64,000 nucleotides of DNA, taken from NCBI RefSeq assembly GCF_013408425.1, contig NZ_JACBYV010000001.1:1860001-1924000 (forward strand). Reading direction: 5' to 3'. Position numbers and translations under genes: made by a program. Positions 26,841-35,398 of the stretch are shown in pieces; within the stretch, counting starts at the first letter, position 1, and every line of letters begins with the position of its first letter. This stretch comes from Pseudomonas flavescens. GTDB lineage: Bacteria; Pseudomonadota; Gammaproteobacteria; Pseudomonadales; Pseudomonadaceae. The notes below the pieces were generated by a model that did not search any database, was not told where the DNA came from, and saw only the letters and a program-made list of their open reading frames with translations.

Positions 26841-27698
26841 ATGACTACTTATCCGACTCCACCCTTTCCGGAGCAACCTCAACCGGTACCGGGATCACAG
26901 CGTAAAATGCAGCCAGAACCAGACTGTGGGGAGCTCTCCTATGTCGGCAATGGTCGCTTGAAGGGTAAAGTCGCACTGATCACCGGAGGCGATAGCGGTA
27001 TTGGCCGCGCCGTCGCCATTGCGTTCGCCCGCGAAGGGGCGGACATCGCACTTGCTTATTTGGAAGAGGAAAAAGACGCTCGGGAAACCGCACGATGGAT
27101 TGAAGAGGCCGGGAGACAATGCTTGCTATTACCTGGCGACCTCGCATACAGAGCGGTGTGCCTAGAAACCGTGGCGACGACAGTCAAGCAATTCGGCAAG
27201 ATCGATATCCTGGTCAACAACGCGGCCTTCCAGATGACTCGCCAATCGCTCAACGACATCCCTGACGAGGAGTGGCTGAGAACCTTTGATGTGAACATCA
27301 CTGCCATGTTTCGTCTCTGTCAAGCCGCTGTGCCCTCGATGCCCCGAGGAGGCTCGATCATCAACACCACCTCGGTCAACTCCGATGACCCGACACCGAC
27401 GCTGCTCGCCTACGCAACCAGTAAGGGGGCGATCGCTAACTTTTCGGCGGGTCTCGCACAATTGCTCGGCCCTCAAGGGATTCGGGTCAACAGTGTCGCC
27501 CCCGGCCCTATCTGGACTCCATTGATCGTATCTACGATGCCAGCAGAGGCCGTAACCAGCTTTGGTGAAAAGACACCATTAGGCCGTCCTGGTCAGCCAG
27601 TGGAGGTGGCGCCAATCTTTGTTTTGCTAGCCTCCGACGAAGCGAGCTACATATCGGGTTCCCGATATGCTGTCACGGGTGGTAAGCCGGTTCTCTGA
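26841..27698 (+). CDS. Short-chain dehydrogenase/reductase (YghA-like), second copy
   Basis: A 285-residue SDR, paralogous to the one at 23647-24552. A Pro/Gln-rich tail (PTPPFPEQPQPVPG) precedes LITGGDSGIGRAVAIAF, NNAAFQ, NTTSVNSDD, YATSKGA and [14 protein letters not shown]; cofactor motif, Ser, Tyr and Lys are all present. AGGAG at 26828-26832 is two bases from ATG 26835 but eight from ATG 26841, so I take the latter. NAD(P)-dependent reduction of an aldehyde or sugar is likely; substrate unknown. Confidence 0.88.
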   Translation: MTTYPTPPFPEQPQPVPGSQRKMQPEPDCGELSYVGNGRLKGKVALITGGDSGIGRAVAIAFAREGADIALAYLEEEKDARETARWIEEAGRQCLLLPGDLAYRAVCLETVATTVKQFGKIDILVNNAAFQMTRQSLNDIPDEEWLRTFDVNITAMFRLCQAAVPSMPRGGSIINTTSVNSDDPTPTLLAYATSKGAIANFSAGLAQLLGPQGIRVNSVAPGPIWTPLIVSTMPAEAVTSFGEKTPLGRPGQPVEVAPIFVLLASDEASYISGSRYAVTGGKPVL

Positions 27699-27843
27699 AG
27701 CCCCAAGCGGTGATCCGCCAGGGTTTTTAGCCAGAGTCAAAGCCCTGAGCCATGAATCCTCTCCCGACCGCCAGTTGTCGTCTTGGTCGAACGTTTGGCT
27801 GTGGAACCGTGCCTTTCAATTGTAGGTCGGCGTGGGGATGAAA

Positions 27844-28248
27844 ATGGCCAGATCATGCAAAGGGCGAGCGACTGTCATCTGTTATCGGGATGAAAAAGTC
27901 CTACTTGTGAGAAAGCCTAAAGCGAAATGGGTATTGCCAGGGGGAAAGATCGAGCCTGATGAAGCCCCGATTGAAGCGGCAGCGCGGGAGCTTTCAGAAG
28001 AGACGGGAATGACCTCAGAAGCCTTGGCATTTATTGGCATCCATAAATTTGAAGGCCGCTCTCACCATGTGTTTCAGTTCTCGGTGCCCGGCTCGATAAT
28101 CGCTCAGCCGCAAAATGAAATTGCCGACTGCCAGTGGTTTTCACTCCAAGATCTTGGTTGCGAATCGGTGAAGCGGCCCAGCATTGAGTTACTGAAACTT
28201 TATGGCGAGCCATCCGTAAAGCCGCCAGACACGGGAGCATTGCAGTGA
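27844..28248 (+). CDS. NUDIX hydrolase
   Basis: A 134-residue NUDIX protein. The full Nudix box is visible (GGKIEPDEAPIEAAARELSE followed by ETGM), with the metal-binding REL-x-EE core. The substrate-recognition region offers no clear specificity; diphosphoinositol, nucleotide or CoA diphosphates are all possible. ATG at 27844 is chosen with GGGG seven bases upstream; earlier GTG and ATG codons are in frame. Its stop overlaps the next start (GTGA), so it heads a three-gene operon with a membrane protein and a YetF-type protein. Confidence 0.88.
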   Translation: MARSCKGRATVICYRDEKVLLVRKPKAKWVLPGGKIEPDEAPIEAAARELSEETGMTSEALAFIGIHKFEGRSHHVFQFSVPGSIIAQPQNEIADCQWFSLQDLGCESVKRPSIELLKLYGEPSVKPPDTGALQ

Positions 28249-28754
28249 GCAATCGACTTGATGAGATGCAAGATCGCAGCTATCCCGTCCAGGAAAATAT
28301 GCGTATTCAGAAGCAATACTGGGGGATTGAACGCATCGGTGGTTGGATCCTGCTCATTATCGTCACGCTTACCCTGTTCGGCCTGTTTTCAGATGGAATG
28401 CTAAGCACCACCACAGCGCGTGGGGTTGATAACACGCTTCATGTCGAGTACGAACGCTTCATGCGCAATGGCGCAACGAGCAACCTGATCATCGATGCGT
28501 CTGGATTACAGGGCTTGGGCCGTATAGAGATTACTGGCGAGATGCTTGAAGGCTCTACGCTGGAGAGCATTCATCCGCAGCCAAAAAGCGCCTCGACACT
28601 GGAAAAGACTGGAATTTCGCTGCAAGTGCTAGGTGATCAAAGCGGTCATGTTCGTCTTCACCTTGCATTGCGAGCGGATGGGACAGGATTGTATCGCTCG
28701 CGCATCATGGCCAATGGTAAAGCTATCGACTTCTGGCAATTCATCTACCCGTAG
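28245..28754 (+). CDS. Single-pass membrane protein of unknown function
   Basis: A 169-residue protein, GTG start overlapping the NUDIX stop. One transmembrane helix at about residues 32-50 (IGGWILLIIVTLTLFGLFSDG) separates a 30-residue cytoplasmic part from a beta-rich extracytoplasmic domain (EYERFMRNGATSNLIIDASG, HVRLHLALRADGTGLYRSRI). It is typically found in front of DUF421 proteins in pseudomonads, so it probably works with YetF. No named domain recognised. Confidence 0.7.
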   Translation: MSNRLDEMQDRSYPVQENMRIQKQYWGIERIGGWILLIIVTLTLFGLFSDGMLSTTTARGVDNTLHVEYERFMRNGATSNLIIDASGLQGLGRIEITGEMLEGSTLESIHPQPKSASTLEKTGISLQVLGDQSGHVRLHLALRADGTGLYRSRIMANGKAIDFWQFIYP

Positions 28755-28763
28755 GAGCGCGAA

Positions 28764-29213
28764 ATGGACTCAGTATTGAGGGCAGTCGCTATTTACCTGG
28801 CTCTATTGGTACTTTTCAAGTTTTCCGGCCGGCGCTCGCTTGCAGAGCTAACAATTTTCGATTTCGTGCTATTGCTGATTATCGGTGAAGCGACGCAGCA
28901 AGCACTCCTTGGGGACGACTTCTCAATCACCAACGCTATATTGGTCGTCGCGACGCTGATCGCGCTCGACATGCTTTTTTCGTCGATAAAATGGCGGTGG
29001 CCGCGCGTGGATCTCTGGCTGGAAGGGTCGCCAATCATAGTCGTTGAGAACGGCGTACCACTTCACTCGCGCCTGAAGGCAGCCCGTATCAAGATCGAAG
29101 ACATTTTAGAGTCCGCGAGAGAGAAGCAAGGACTTGAGCGGCTTGATCAGATCAAATTCGCCATCATCGAAAAGAACGGGAAAATTTCGATTATCCCAAC
29201 CGCTCCTTCGTGA
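28764..29213 (+). CDS. DUF421/YetF-type membrane protein
   Basis: A 149-residue inner-membrane protein. Two or three N-terminal helices (AVAIYLALLVLFKFSG, FVLLLIIGEATQQALLG, AILVVATLIALDMLF) are followed by the soluble domain PIIVVENGVPLHSRLKAARI and a DILESAREKQGLERLDQIKF helix, matching the DUF421 family. The function is not established. It is the last gene of the NUDIX operon and ends nine bases after the preceding gene's stop plus its own ribosome site GGAGCG. Confidence 0.88.
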   Translation: MDSVLRAVAIYLALLVLFKFSGRRSLAELTIFDFVLLLIIGEATQQALLGDDFSITNAILVVATLIALDMLFSSIKWRWPRVDLWLEGSPIIVVENGVPLHSRLKAARIKIEDILESAREKQGLERLDQIKFAIIEKNGKISIIPTAPS

Positions 29214-29229
29214 AGTGACACCTTCTAGT

Positions 29230-29301
29230 TGCGAAGGTCAGACTTGATTGGTCATAGCCGCTAGGCCCTGCACCGATAACGATTACGTCATAGTTTTTCA
29301 A
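29230..29301 (-). pseudogene. N-terminal fragment of a flavoprotein (dihydrolipoamide-dehydrogenase-like)
   Basis: Behind an AAGGAG ribosome site (29313-29308), a TTG start at 29301 opens MKNYDVIVIGAGPSGYD, the FAD-binding GxGxxG motif of pyridine-nucleotide disulfide oxidoreductases. After about 20 residues the likeness ends and the frame runs into the 3' part of the YetF gene. The rest of the gene has been lost, presumably in a deletion that joined it to the NUDIX operon. Confidence 0.6.
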
Positions 29302-29685
29302 GAGAAGCTCCTTACGGAAAAGACCGTAACAGTAAACCCGTCTACCTATTGAGTTCTTGAGACAAAACAAGCTGGCATGACGCTACGATTACGGCGAATC
29401 GATCTCTGCTCACTACGGCCTACACCAGACCTGACATGCGCGAGATAGCTGTCACGCCAACAATCAAAATCTCTGAGCACCCTGCTCTGCTAGCTCCGCC
29501 ACGATCCACCCGCTGGTAGTACGGGCGTAGTAAATCGCGTTTGATAGTTAGCCAAAATAAGAGGGGCAGTAGTCCAATCTTCTTTGCGCCAACTCGGTGA
29601 TCCGGCGTGCTGGAAGCACCTCCCCGGGTGCTTGATTTTTCCAGCAGTGGATTTCAACGCCCCAGAGAGGCCACGTCAGTTTTGA
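29302..29685. other. 384-bp stretch without a supported gene
   Basis: Contains the promoter side of the flavoprotein remnant. A short minus-strand stretch near 29470-29545 reads like protein (RTTSGWIVAELAEQGAQRF) but has no start and is too short to call. Confidence 0.35.
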
Positions 29686-30228
29686 TCATTGGCCCCGAGG
29701 TGAGGGAACATCGAAAATTAAGCAGGTCGTGGTCGCATGAGCGTACAACTTACCGCTCGCATCGATAATGCGCCCTTCAGCTGTTGCCGCCTGACGCCCC
29801 GCATGGATCAACCTGCCCTCGGCGCGTACCAGCGGTACGCTGTCGCTCAGTGGCCGCACCATGTTCACTTTAAGCTCCAGCGTGGTATAGCTTTTACCAG
29901 CCGCGAGCGTAGAGTGGATCGCACAACCAACCGCAGAGTCGAGCATGGCCGCGAACCAGCCGCCGTGCACTGTCCCCATGGGATTATAGTGATGGCGCTG
30001 TGGGCGGCCTTGGAATATGGCCACACCTGGTTCCATGTGGATCGGCACGAAGTCGAGTGTTTGTCCTATAGGCGGTTGAGGAAGCACTCCAGCGAAGACG
30101 GCCTCAAAAAACTCCATCCCGGACTTACCGGCGACCTCACTCGCCGATGCAACACCAGGCGCACCAAGAGTAGACCTGACAGCCTGCTCATCTGCACGCC
30201 ACTGGACGAGAATCTCATCTACTTCCAT
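29686..30228 (-). CDS. PaaI-family (hotdog-fold) acyl-CoA thioesterase
   Basis: A 180-residue hotdog protein. The family motif is HYNPMGTVHGGWFAAMLDSA, with the His-Gly-Gly and acidic residue of PaaI/YbgC-like thioesterases, followed by TTLELKVNMVRPLSDSVPLV and AEGRIIDASGKLYAHATTTC. It would hydrolyse acyl- or aryl-acyl-CoA esters in the cytoplasm. ATG at 30228 has GGGAG six bases upstream, and the long upstream extension lacks similarity. It diverges from a MarR gene across a 58-bp gap holding a large palindrome, so MarR control is very likely. Confidence 0.88.
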   Translation of the reverse strand: MEVDEILVQWRADEQAVRSTLGAPGVASASEVAGKSGMEFFEAVFAGVLPQPPIGQTLDFVPIHMEPGVAIFQGRPQRHHYNPMGTVHGGWFAAMLDSAVGCAIHSTLAAGKSYTTLELKVNMVRPLSDSVPLVRAEGRLIHAGRQAATAEGRIIDASGKLYAHATTTCLIFDVPSPRGQ

Positions 30229-30251
30229 CTGTCGCTCCCAATGGCTTATGA

Positions 30252-30278
30252 TTGTGTCTACAACAGTTGCAGGCACAA
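30252..30278. promoter_or_regulatory. MarR-type palindromic operator
   Basis: A 27-bp near-palindrome, TTGTG at one end and CACAA at the other with CAAC/GTTG arms near the centre, lies between the thioesterase and MarR starts. Its length and symmetry fit binding of a MarR dimer, controlling both genes. Confidence 0.7.
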
Positions 30279-30286
30279 CATATATC

Positions 30287-30730
30287 ATGGAAAACGTCAG
30301 CAAACCACAGGGCTGTACCAATCTGAAGCTGCGCCAACTTGATCGTGTGGTGACGCGTCACTACGACCAATATGTCGGTAAGACAGGGCTAAAAAACACC
30401 CAGTACGCCTTGCTCTCGCACGTGGTCAAACTCGGTCCTGTTCGGCCCGTGGACTTAGCTCGCCACATGCACATAGATGCCTCCACCCTCACGCGCAACC
30501 TGCGCCCTTTGGCCAGCCTGGGGCTTCTAACCACTGAGGCAGGCCCTGATGCGCGCAGTCATCTGATTCAGGCAACTGAGGCCGGTATAGCCAAGCGGGC
30601 CGAAGCCCAACGCGCTTGGAAATCAGCTCAGACAGCCCTCAACGAACTTCTTGGCCACGAGCGTGTTGCCGAATTGCACACTCTTCTGGATTCTTGCATG
30701 GGCCGCTTGAGTGATGTCTCGGAAGCCTAA
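30287..30730 (+). CDS. MarR-family transcriptional regulator
   Basis: A 147-residue winged-helix repressor. The core runs LKNTQYALLSHVVKLGPVRP, VDLARHMHIDASTLTRNLRP (recognition helix) and a wing containing AGPDARSHLIQATEAG. ATG at 30287 is nine bases past the palindrome. The ligand is unknown; because the divergent gene is a thioesterase, an aromatic acid or acyl-CoA is a reasonable guess. Autoregulation through 30252-30278 is expected. Confidence 0.88.
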   Translation: MENVSKPQGCTNLKLRQLDRVVTRHYDQYVGKTGLKNTQYALLSHVVKLGPVRPVDLARHMHIDASTLTRNLRPLASLGLLTTEAGPDARSHLIQATEAGIAKRAEAQRAWKSAQTALNELLGHERVAELHTLLDSCMGRLSDVSEA

Positions 30731-30931
30731 AGCGATCACACAGGGCTGATTTGTCTTGGCTGAGTGAACGTCGGTGTCAATAGAAGGACTACCTCCGCTG
30801 CGCAGCTGAGCTGGTGTATTCAGGTGCTGGGTTGCCGGAATTACGTCGGCGGCGTTGTCCAAACGTGATATCGATGCGGGGATAGTTTGACTGAGCAGTA
30901 AGCATCCAGTGATCACCCCCTGTCGCCTTGT

Positions 30932-31444
30932 TTAGCGGACGCTATGCGCTTGCAGCAGTTTGGTGACCATCGACACTGCTTGCACCGGTGAAGTCAGCGC
31001 CGTGTCTATCGAAAACGGGGCTTCGGCCCAGGCTTCATATTCGTGATCCAGCACAGATTGCCAGGTTGGTGGAGTCAGCCCCGGAACATCACTCAGCCTT
31101 GTTTCCACACGGCGCTGATGTTCATCTTTATCCGAGCAAATCACTTTAATATTTATCAACCGAGCGCCGGCCCTTGAGGCGATTTCACTCCAGGCCATTC
31201 GGCTTTCGACCACTGGATTTACACAATCAACGATGACTGTACGCCCGAGATTGAGATTACTCAGCGCAAGCTCATTAGCAACCATGTAACCACTGCGCCC
31301 CACATCTTGAGCAAGCGCGCCGGAGTTTCGTATCGCTTGCTCAATCGTATCGATCCGAAGGTAGAGAGCACCTATCTTATCGACGACCCCCTTGGCGATC
31401 GTGGTTTTTCCGGTGCCAGGAAGGCCGCTGAATACGATAAGCAT
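30932..31444 (-). CDS. Small P-loop kinase-like ATPase
   Basis: A 170-residue protein with a Walker A motif near the N-terminus (IVFSGLPGTGKTTIAKGV), a lid-like region and a DxxE-type stretch (YLRIDTIEQAIR). The size and layout resemble the AAA_33/zeta-like group of small-molecule kinases (gluconate, chloramphenicol or tRNA-nucleotide kinase-like). Substrate not readable. ProQ is encoded 20 bp upstream of it on the same strand, so the two may be co-transcribed. Confidence 0.8.
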   Translation of the reverse strand: MLIVFSGLPGTGKTTIAKGVVDKIGALYLRIDTIEQAIRNSGALAQDVGRSGYMVANELALSNLNLGRTVIVDCVNPVVESRMAWSEIASRAGARLINIKVICSDKDEHQRRVETRLSDVPGLTPPTWQSVLDHEYEAWAEAPFSIDTALTSPVQAVSMVTKLLQAHSVR

Positions 31445-31464
31445 TGTCCGTCCGTTGAAGTGTG

Positions 31465-31938
31465 TTACTCAGCATTGGCCTTGGCCGGGCGCTCACCCTG
31501 GGCACGCCGTGCCTGCACTCGCTGCTTCTTGGCTTGCTGCTTTGCATGCAGCGCCTGGATCGCTGTTACCGCACCGACGGCTTGTCCATTCAGATCCAGG
31601 CGCGGCGCATTCTCCGTCATGCTCGCCCAGTAGCGACTTCCGCGGCACCAGGAAGCGAGCCCCAGTTTGAGCTGTTCGCTGGAGACGCCGAGCAGCTCAA
31701 GGTGTTGTTCCGCGTCCTTGAGGATGCCCTCTTTCAGCGGAACCTTGGGAGCCGGATTGACCGGAAACGCCAATGGAAAATGCTTCTGCAGTCGCCAGAT
31801 CGCTTCTACTGCAGGATCTTGCTCACGAGGCTTCGCTTGCGCCGAAGGCGCCCGCTTGCGCTGCTTGGCGCCATCCGTCTTCGGCTCTTTTTCAGCCCGC
31901 AGACGGTCACGCAGCTCAGCTAATTGCTCAAAACCCAT
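31465..31938 (-). CDS. ProQ/FinO-family RNA chaperone
   Basis: A 157-residue basic RNA-binding protein. The FinO-type domain covers about residues 40-125 (AIWRLQKHFPLAFPVNPAPK, VPLKEGILKDAEQHLEL, KLGLASWCRGSRYW) and is flanked by Lys/Arg/Ala-rich disordered tails, as in short ProQ-like proteins. It would bind structured small RNAs or mRNA 3' ends. Pseudomonads usually carry a core copy elsewhere, and plasmids or islands carry extra ones; which this is cannot be decided here. Confidence 0.85.
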   Translation of the reverse strand: MGFEQLAELRDRLRAEKEPKTDGAKQRKRAPSAQAKPREQDPAVEAIWRLQKHFPLAFPVNPAPKVPLKEGILKDAEQHLELLGVSSEQLKLGLASWCRGSRYWASMTENAPRLDLNGQAVGAVTAIQALHAKQQAKKQRVQARRAQGERPAKANAE

Positions 31939-32166
31939 CGTTCATTTCACCGTTTCATGGTTGATACGAACGGAAGCTTATCCTACGTAGTCCTTTAGAG
32001 CAGCCTGTAGGTGCATCTACTGCTGGGTTTCGCCGCTAGCGATTCAGGATATGGCTGCTCACCTACCGGTGCCATCTCGTGCGATGGTGAGGTACGACCG
32101 TTTCAAGCAGCGCCAAGAACTTGGGCTAAAGCCAAAGCTGCAGCCCGTACGCCATCTCTTCAGAGT

Positions 32167-33474
32167 TTAAGTCCGCATCATCTCGGCCGCTTGTTCGGTG
32201 GCCTCTGTAGTTCTGGTAGCAAGCTTACGAACTTCGTCCGCAACGACTGCAAATCCCCTACCCGCTTCTCCTGCACGGGCGGCCTCGATGGCGGCGTTCA
32301 ACGCCAGCAGGTTGGTCTGGCTGGCAATGCTTTGGATGGTGCCCACGATCTGGGTGAGCTTGACGATATTCGCCTCCAAGGTGCGCTGGTGCGCCGCCTC
32401 CGTCTCACGCATGGCGTTCTGCTGATGCTCAAGGTCAACGTCGACCAGTGCCCCTACTACTCGCAGTGGTGCGCCAGAGGCGTCGCGCTTGGTCTGGCCG
32501 CGCGCCCTGAACCATCGGTACTCGCCACTTTTCATCTTCAGCCGATACTCGATATCGAACGGGGTTTTGCCAGATCGGTCAGTCAAGTGCGCTTGGAAAG
32601 CATTGAGGCTGTATGCCTTGTCATCCGGGTGCAGGCGCGATGCCCAGCTATCGAGCACGTCAGGAAACTCCTCAACCGTCTCGAATCCCAGCAAACGGCG
32701 GAATTGCGGAGACCACCAGAACGGATTTTTTGGATTGACCGGATCGCCCGCAATCACCTCCATGTCCCACAGGCCGTCCGACAGCATTTCGCGGGCCAGC
32801 TCGAAGCGGGTGATGATCACATCATGATGCTGCTCCCTCTCGAGTTCATCGTGGATATCACGCAGTGCGCCGGCGACGCGCAGCGGGACACCGCGATTAT
32901 CACGAAGGGTTTCACCTTGGGCAAAAAACCACCTATAGCTGCCGTCCTTCATCGCTAGGCGGTTTCTGACTCTATAAGGGGTCATACCAGACTTGTCGTT
33001 CAGATGACGGGCAAAAGCGTCGAGCGTGGCGGCTTTATCGGCGGGGTGCAGGCGATCAGCCCAGCTGGCCAGGACGTTGGGAAAGTCCTGCTCATTGCGA
33101 AAACCGAGCATCTCCCTGAACTGCTGCGACCACCAGAATCGGTTGCGCGGGTTTACCGGATCTCCAGCGACAACCTCCATGTCCCAGAGGCCTTCGCTTG
33201 ATGCGCGGTTGACCAAGTCGAAGCGAGTTTCTGAAGCTCTGGCGCTGGCATCGGCCTCAGCTAGCAATAAACGCGCGGACTCGAGTTCGCGCTCAAGCTC
33301 TGCAACACGTGCATCGCTGTCCACGGCCTTCTGTTCGCGTGATATCCATTCACGAAGCACGTCTGCCCACTTAGCTGCACCTCTGCCAGCAGCACCTTGG
33401 GAAGAGTTCGGGAGTGAGGCGAACAATTGATTGAGAGCTTGAAGCTCACTGCGCTTGCGAAATAGATGCAGCAT
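32167..33474 (-). CDS. Soluble PAS-PAS methyl-accepting chemotaxis protein
   Basis: A 435-residue cytoplasmic chemoreceptor-like protein. After a coiled-coil start ([17 protein letters not shown]) come two PAS_3 domains that are clearly duplicates of each other (each with GLWDMEV-x-AGDPVNP, FWWS-QFR and LHP-DKA; about residues 85-210 and 220-345), then a shortened MCP signalling tip ([20 protein letters not shown], then [13 protein letters not shown]). No membrane helices. ATG at 33474 suits the family better than the ATG 39 bases upstream; neither has a strong ribosome site. The ligand could be a flavin or heme; the sequence does not settle it. Confidence 0.88.
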   Translation of the reverse strand: MLHLFRKRSELQALNQLFASLPNSSQGAAGRGAAKWADVLREWISREQKAVDSDARVAELERELESARLLLAEADASARASETRFDLVNRASSEGLWDMEVVAGDPVNPRNRFWWSQQFREMLGFRNEQDFPNVLASWADRLHPADKAATLDAFARHLNDKSGMTPYRVRNRLAMKDGSYRWFFAQGETLRDNRGVPLRVAGALRDIHDELEREQHHDVIITRFELAREMLSDGLWDMEVIAGDPVNPKNPFWWSPQFRRLLGFETVEEFPDVLDSWASRLHPDDKAYSLNAFQAHLTDRSGKTPFDIEYRLKMKSGEYRWFRARGQTKRDASGAPLRVVGALVDVDLEHQQNAMRETEAAHQRTLEANIVKLTQIVGTIQSIASQTNLLALNAAIEAARAGEAGRGFAVVADEVRKLATRTTEATEQAAEMMRT

Positions 33475-33612
33475 GGTCGGTACTCGAGGGAAGACGAAAG
33501 ATGCCGAATCCATGGCTCAAATTGCGGTGCAGGAAGCTGATGACGCGAGACCCATGACGAGTCAGTTGTCAGCGCCCAGTTCGACAGGTGTGATCTGCGA
33601 AAGGTTGCGTCT

Positions 33613-33903
33613 TTTTGCCATCATTATGATATCGAGCTGGAGAGGGTTTTACTCTGGCGTTTTTGCCAAGGCGATCAGCGGCTTTTGCCACTCGATTGGC
33701 AGGCGGCTGAGGTGGAGCGCCAATGCCAGTCGTAATGTTCGGCGGAATGCTTGGGCGTCAGCTGCTCGAGTGCAGGCGGTAGCCTCACGCTGCCGCTACA
33801 ATTTTAGAAACTGTAGAACTCTGGTGGCTTCTGCAGTTATCGAATGTAACGATCCTCGCCTCGACGATAATCTGTCGCCTCACGCCACGAGAACCCTATG
33901 CGC
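33613..33903. repeat. Direct repeat, copy A (about 290 bp)
   Basis: Matches 38643-38937 in the same orientation over its whole length with scattered single-base differences by eye (shared blocks include GGGTTTTACTCTGGCG and ATGTTCGGCGGA). Copy B ends at the start codon of the TPR gene; copy A ends at an ATGCGC followed by a frame that stops after 14 codons. The pair brackets the sugar-acid module. Confidence 0.9.
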
Positions 33904-34040
33904 CTCCCGCTTTGCTCATTCCATTCTGACTGGCTGCGCTGATAACCAAGGCGACCATTGATACCGCTGCTCAAATCAAAGCCATCGGTTGCAGCTGAAT
34001 CGCTTCCGGTTGGCTCTCCGCTGCCTGTGATTCGGAGTAA
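33904..34040. other. Short gap between repeat copy A and the IS remnant
   Basis: Nothing recognised. Any gene that once started at the end of copy A has been lost. Confidence 0.3.
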
Positions 34041-34381
34041 TGGGTAGGTCGTGACAACTGCTGGAAACCAGCCGCCAACGCTTGCGTGATCAGACTTGCA
34101 GGCCGACTTCGCGCATCAGTCGAGCAACTTGGTGCCGACCACACGCGTACCCCATAGGCGACAGTTCAGCCTTTATGCGGCGATGGCCATAGATCCCATT
34201 AGCTCATGGTGGATGGTGCGACTCGCTTGGCTCATGGGCCGATTGGCCATCTCTCTCGCCGAAGGAGGCCGCTGCTGCCAGGCATAGAAACCGTTACAAA
34301 ATACCCGCAGGAAAGCAATGATTTTGCTCTTCAGTGAAACACTTCTTCATGTCCATCTCCTGATTGTTGGGAATGGACTTT
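34041..34381 (-). mobile_element. Internally deleted IS3-family (IS407-like) remnant
   Basis: On the minus strand, ATG at 34350 opens MKKCFTEEQIIAFLRVF, the start of an OrfA of the IS407/IS1411 type, then jumps directly to OrfB-like sequence (FYAWQQRPPSARE) and, in shifted frames, to YGHRRIKAEL and CGRHQVARLMREVGLQ, an HTH_21 motif. The catalytic core is missing. It is a dead element whose outer end lies near 34380. Confidence 0.75.
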
Positions 34382-34487
34382 AAAGCTGGGCGCTACTCAA
34401 ATCGGGGGGGAGACGTCGTCGGTCAAACAGATCCCAAGTGGAGGATGCGCGGTCATCTCCTATGCCCCGCAGTCGGTATCGCAGCAA

Positions 34488-35216
34488 CTACTGGGCCAGT
34501 GGTCGCTCAGAATCAGCAGGTTTGCTCGACTTTGTTGAGCTGCGACGGTTTTGAACCTCAATGTATGCATCCCTTGATGGGCTCAGGTGGAGGCTACAAA
34601 GATCAACAAGGCGCTGCGTATCGCCTGCCCGCAATGCATCGATAAGTCGCCAGTGTTCCTGGCGAGCTTGCTCTACTCGTTCTGGCAGAACCATAGTGGA
34701 AGCCCGAATAGAGTGAGCTCGCTGTGCGTGATCCTGAATGGCCGCCACCAAAACTGGATTATCGGAAAGGCTAAAGAACTCCCGATGAAACACTACATTG
34801 AGTCTAAAGATCCGGCGCATATCGCCGGTAGTTACCGCTGCATCGTGCTGCTCTTGAACCGCAATCAAGGCATTTAGCCTGGCTTCGCTCACGGGGAAGC
34901 GAATCATCCGGGCTCCTTGAGTTTCCAGTAGCTCACGGACGGCATAAAGATTCTTCACTTCTTCCGTGCTGTAGGCCTTGACCAAGGCGCCGATATTTCT
35001 TTTGCGCTCAACCAGCCCCATTCGCTCCAACTCGACCAGCACCTGACGAACGACATGGCGCTTCAGCTGAAAGCGACTGAGCAATTCGTCTTCAACGAGA
35101 CGCTCCCGGGGGTAAAGAACGCCCAGCACGATCTCCTCTTCAAGAGTCTCGACGACACTGCTCACGGTGGGTTCAGTGTCTCCTGCTCTTTGTATCTTCA
35201 CTACATCCAGGGTCAC
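34488..35216 (-). CDS. GntR-family regulator, FadR/FCD subgroup
   Basis: A 242-residue repressor. The winged HTH is at about residues 25-85 (VLYPRERLVEDELLSRFQLK, HVVRQVLVELERMGLVERK), and the all-helical FCD ligand domain follows (VKNLYAVRELLETQGARMIR, LNVVFHREFFSLSDNPVLV, metal-binding Asp and His pattern). It is divergent from the dehydratase/permease operon, so it most likely senses the sugar acid handled by those enzymes. The C-terminal 25 residues are Ser/Lys-rich and probably disordered. Confidence 0.9.
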   Translation of the reverse strand: MTLDVVKIQRAGDTEPTVSSVVETLEEEIVLGVLYPRERLVEDELLSRFQLKRHVVRQVLVELERMGLVERKRNIGALVKAYSTEEVKNLYAVRELLETQGARMIRFPVSEARLNALIAVQEQHDAAVTTGDMRRIFRLNVVFHREFFSLSDNPVLVAAIQDHAQRAHSIRASTMVLPERVEQARQEHWRLIDALRAGDTQRLVDLCSLHLSPSRDAYIEVQNRRSSTKSSKPADSERPLAQ

Positions 35217-35363
35217 GCTTTCGGTTCCGTATCGTTGAAGTGCAACACAAGAATATAGAGCGCCTAGCCTCGTGTCTCAATCTACCTTCGTAACGCTATC
35301 AATAGCTGATCAGCGCAGAGACGGTTGCCATCTTCATTGTGACGTGGCTAACTATATCGACAG

Positions 35364-35377
35364 GATTATCAATAATC
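35364..35377. promoter_or_regulatory. Candidate operator of the GntR/FCD regulator
   Basis: GATTAT-CA-ATAATC, a six-base-pair perfect inverted repeat, lies 21 bases before the dehydratase start and is flanked by two TCGAC copies. FCD regulators bind short AT-rich palindromes in such positions; the assignment is inference. Confidence 0.4.
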
Positions 35378-35398
35378 TAATCGACAAGAGACTGCCGC

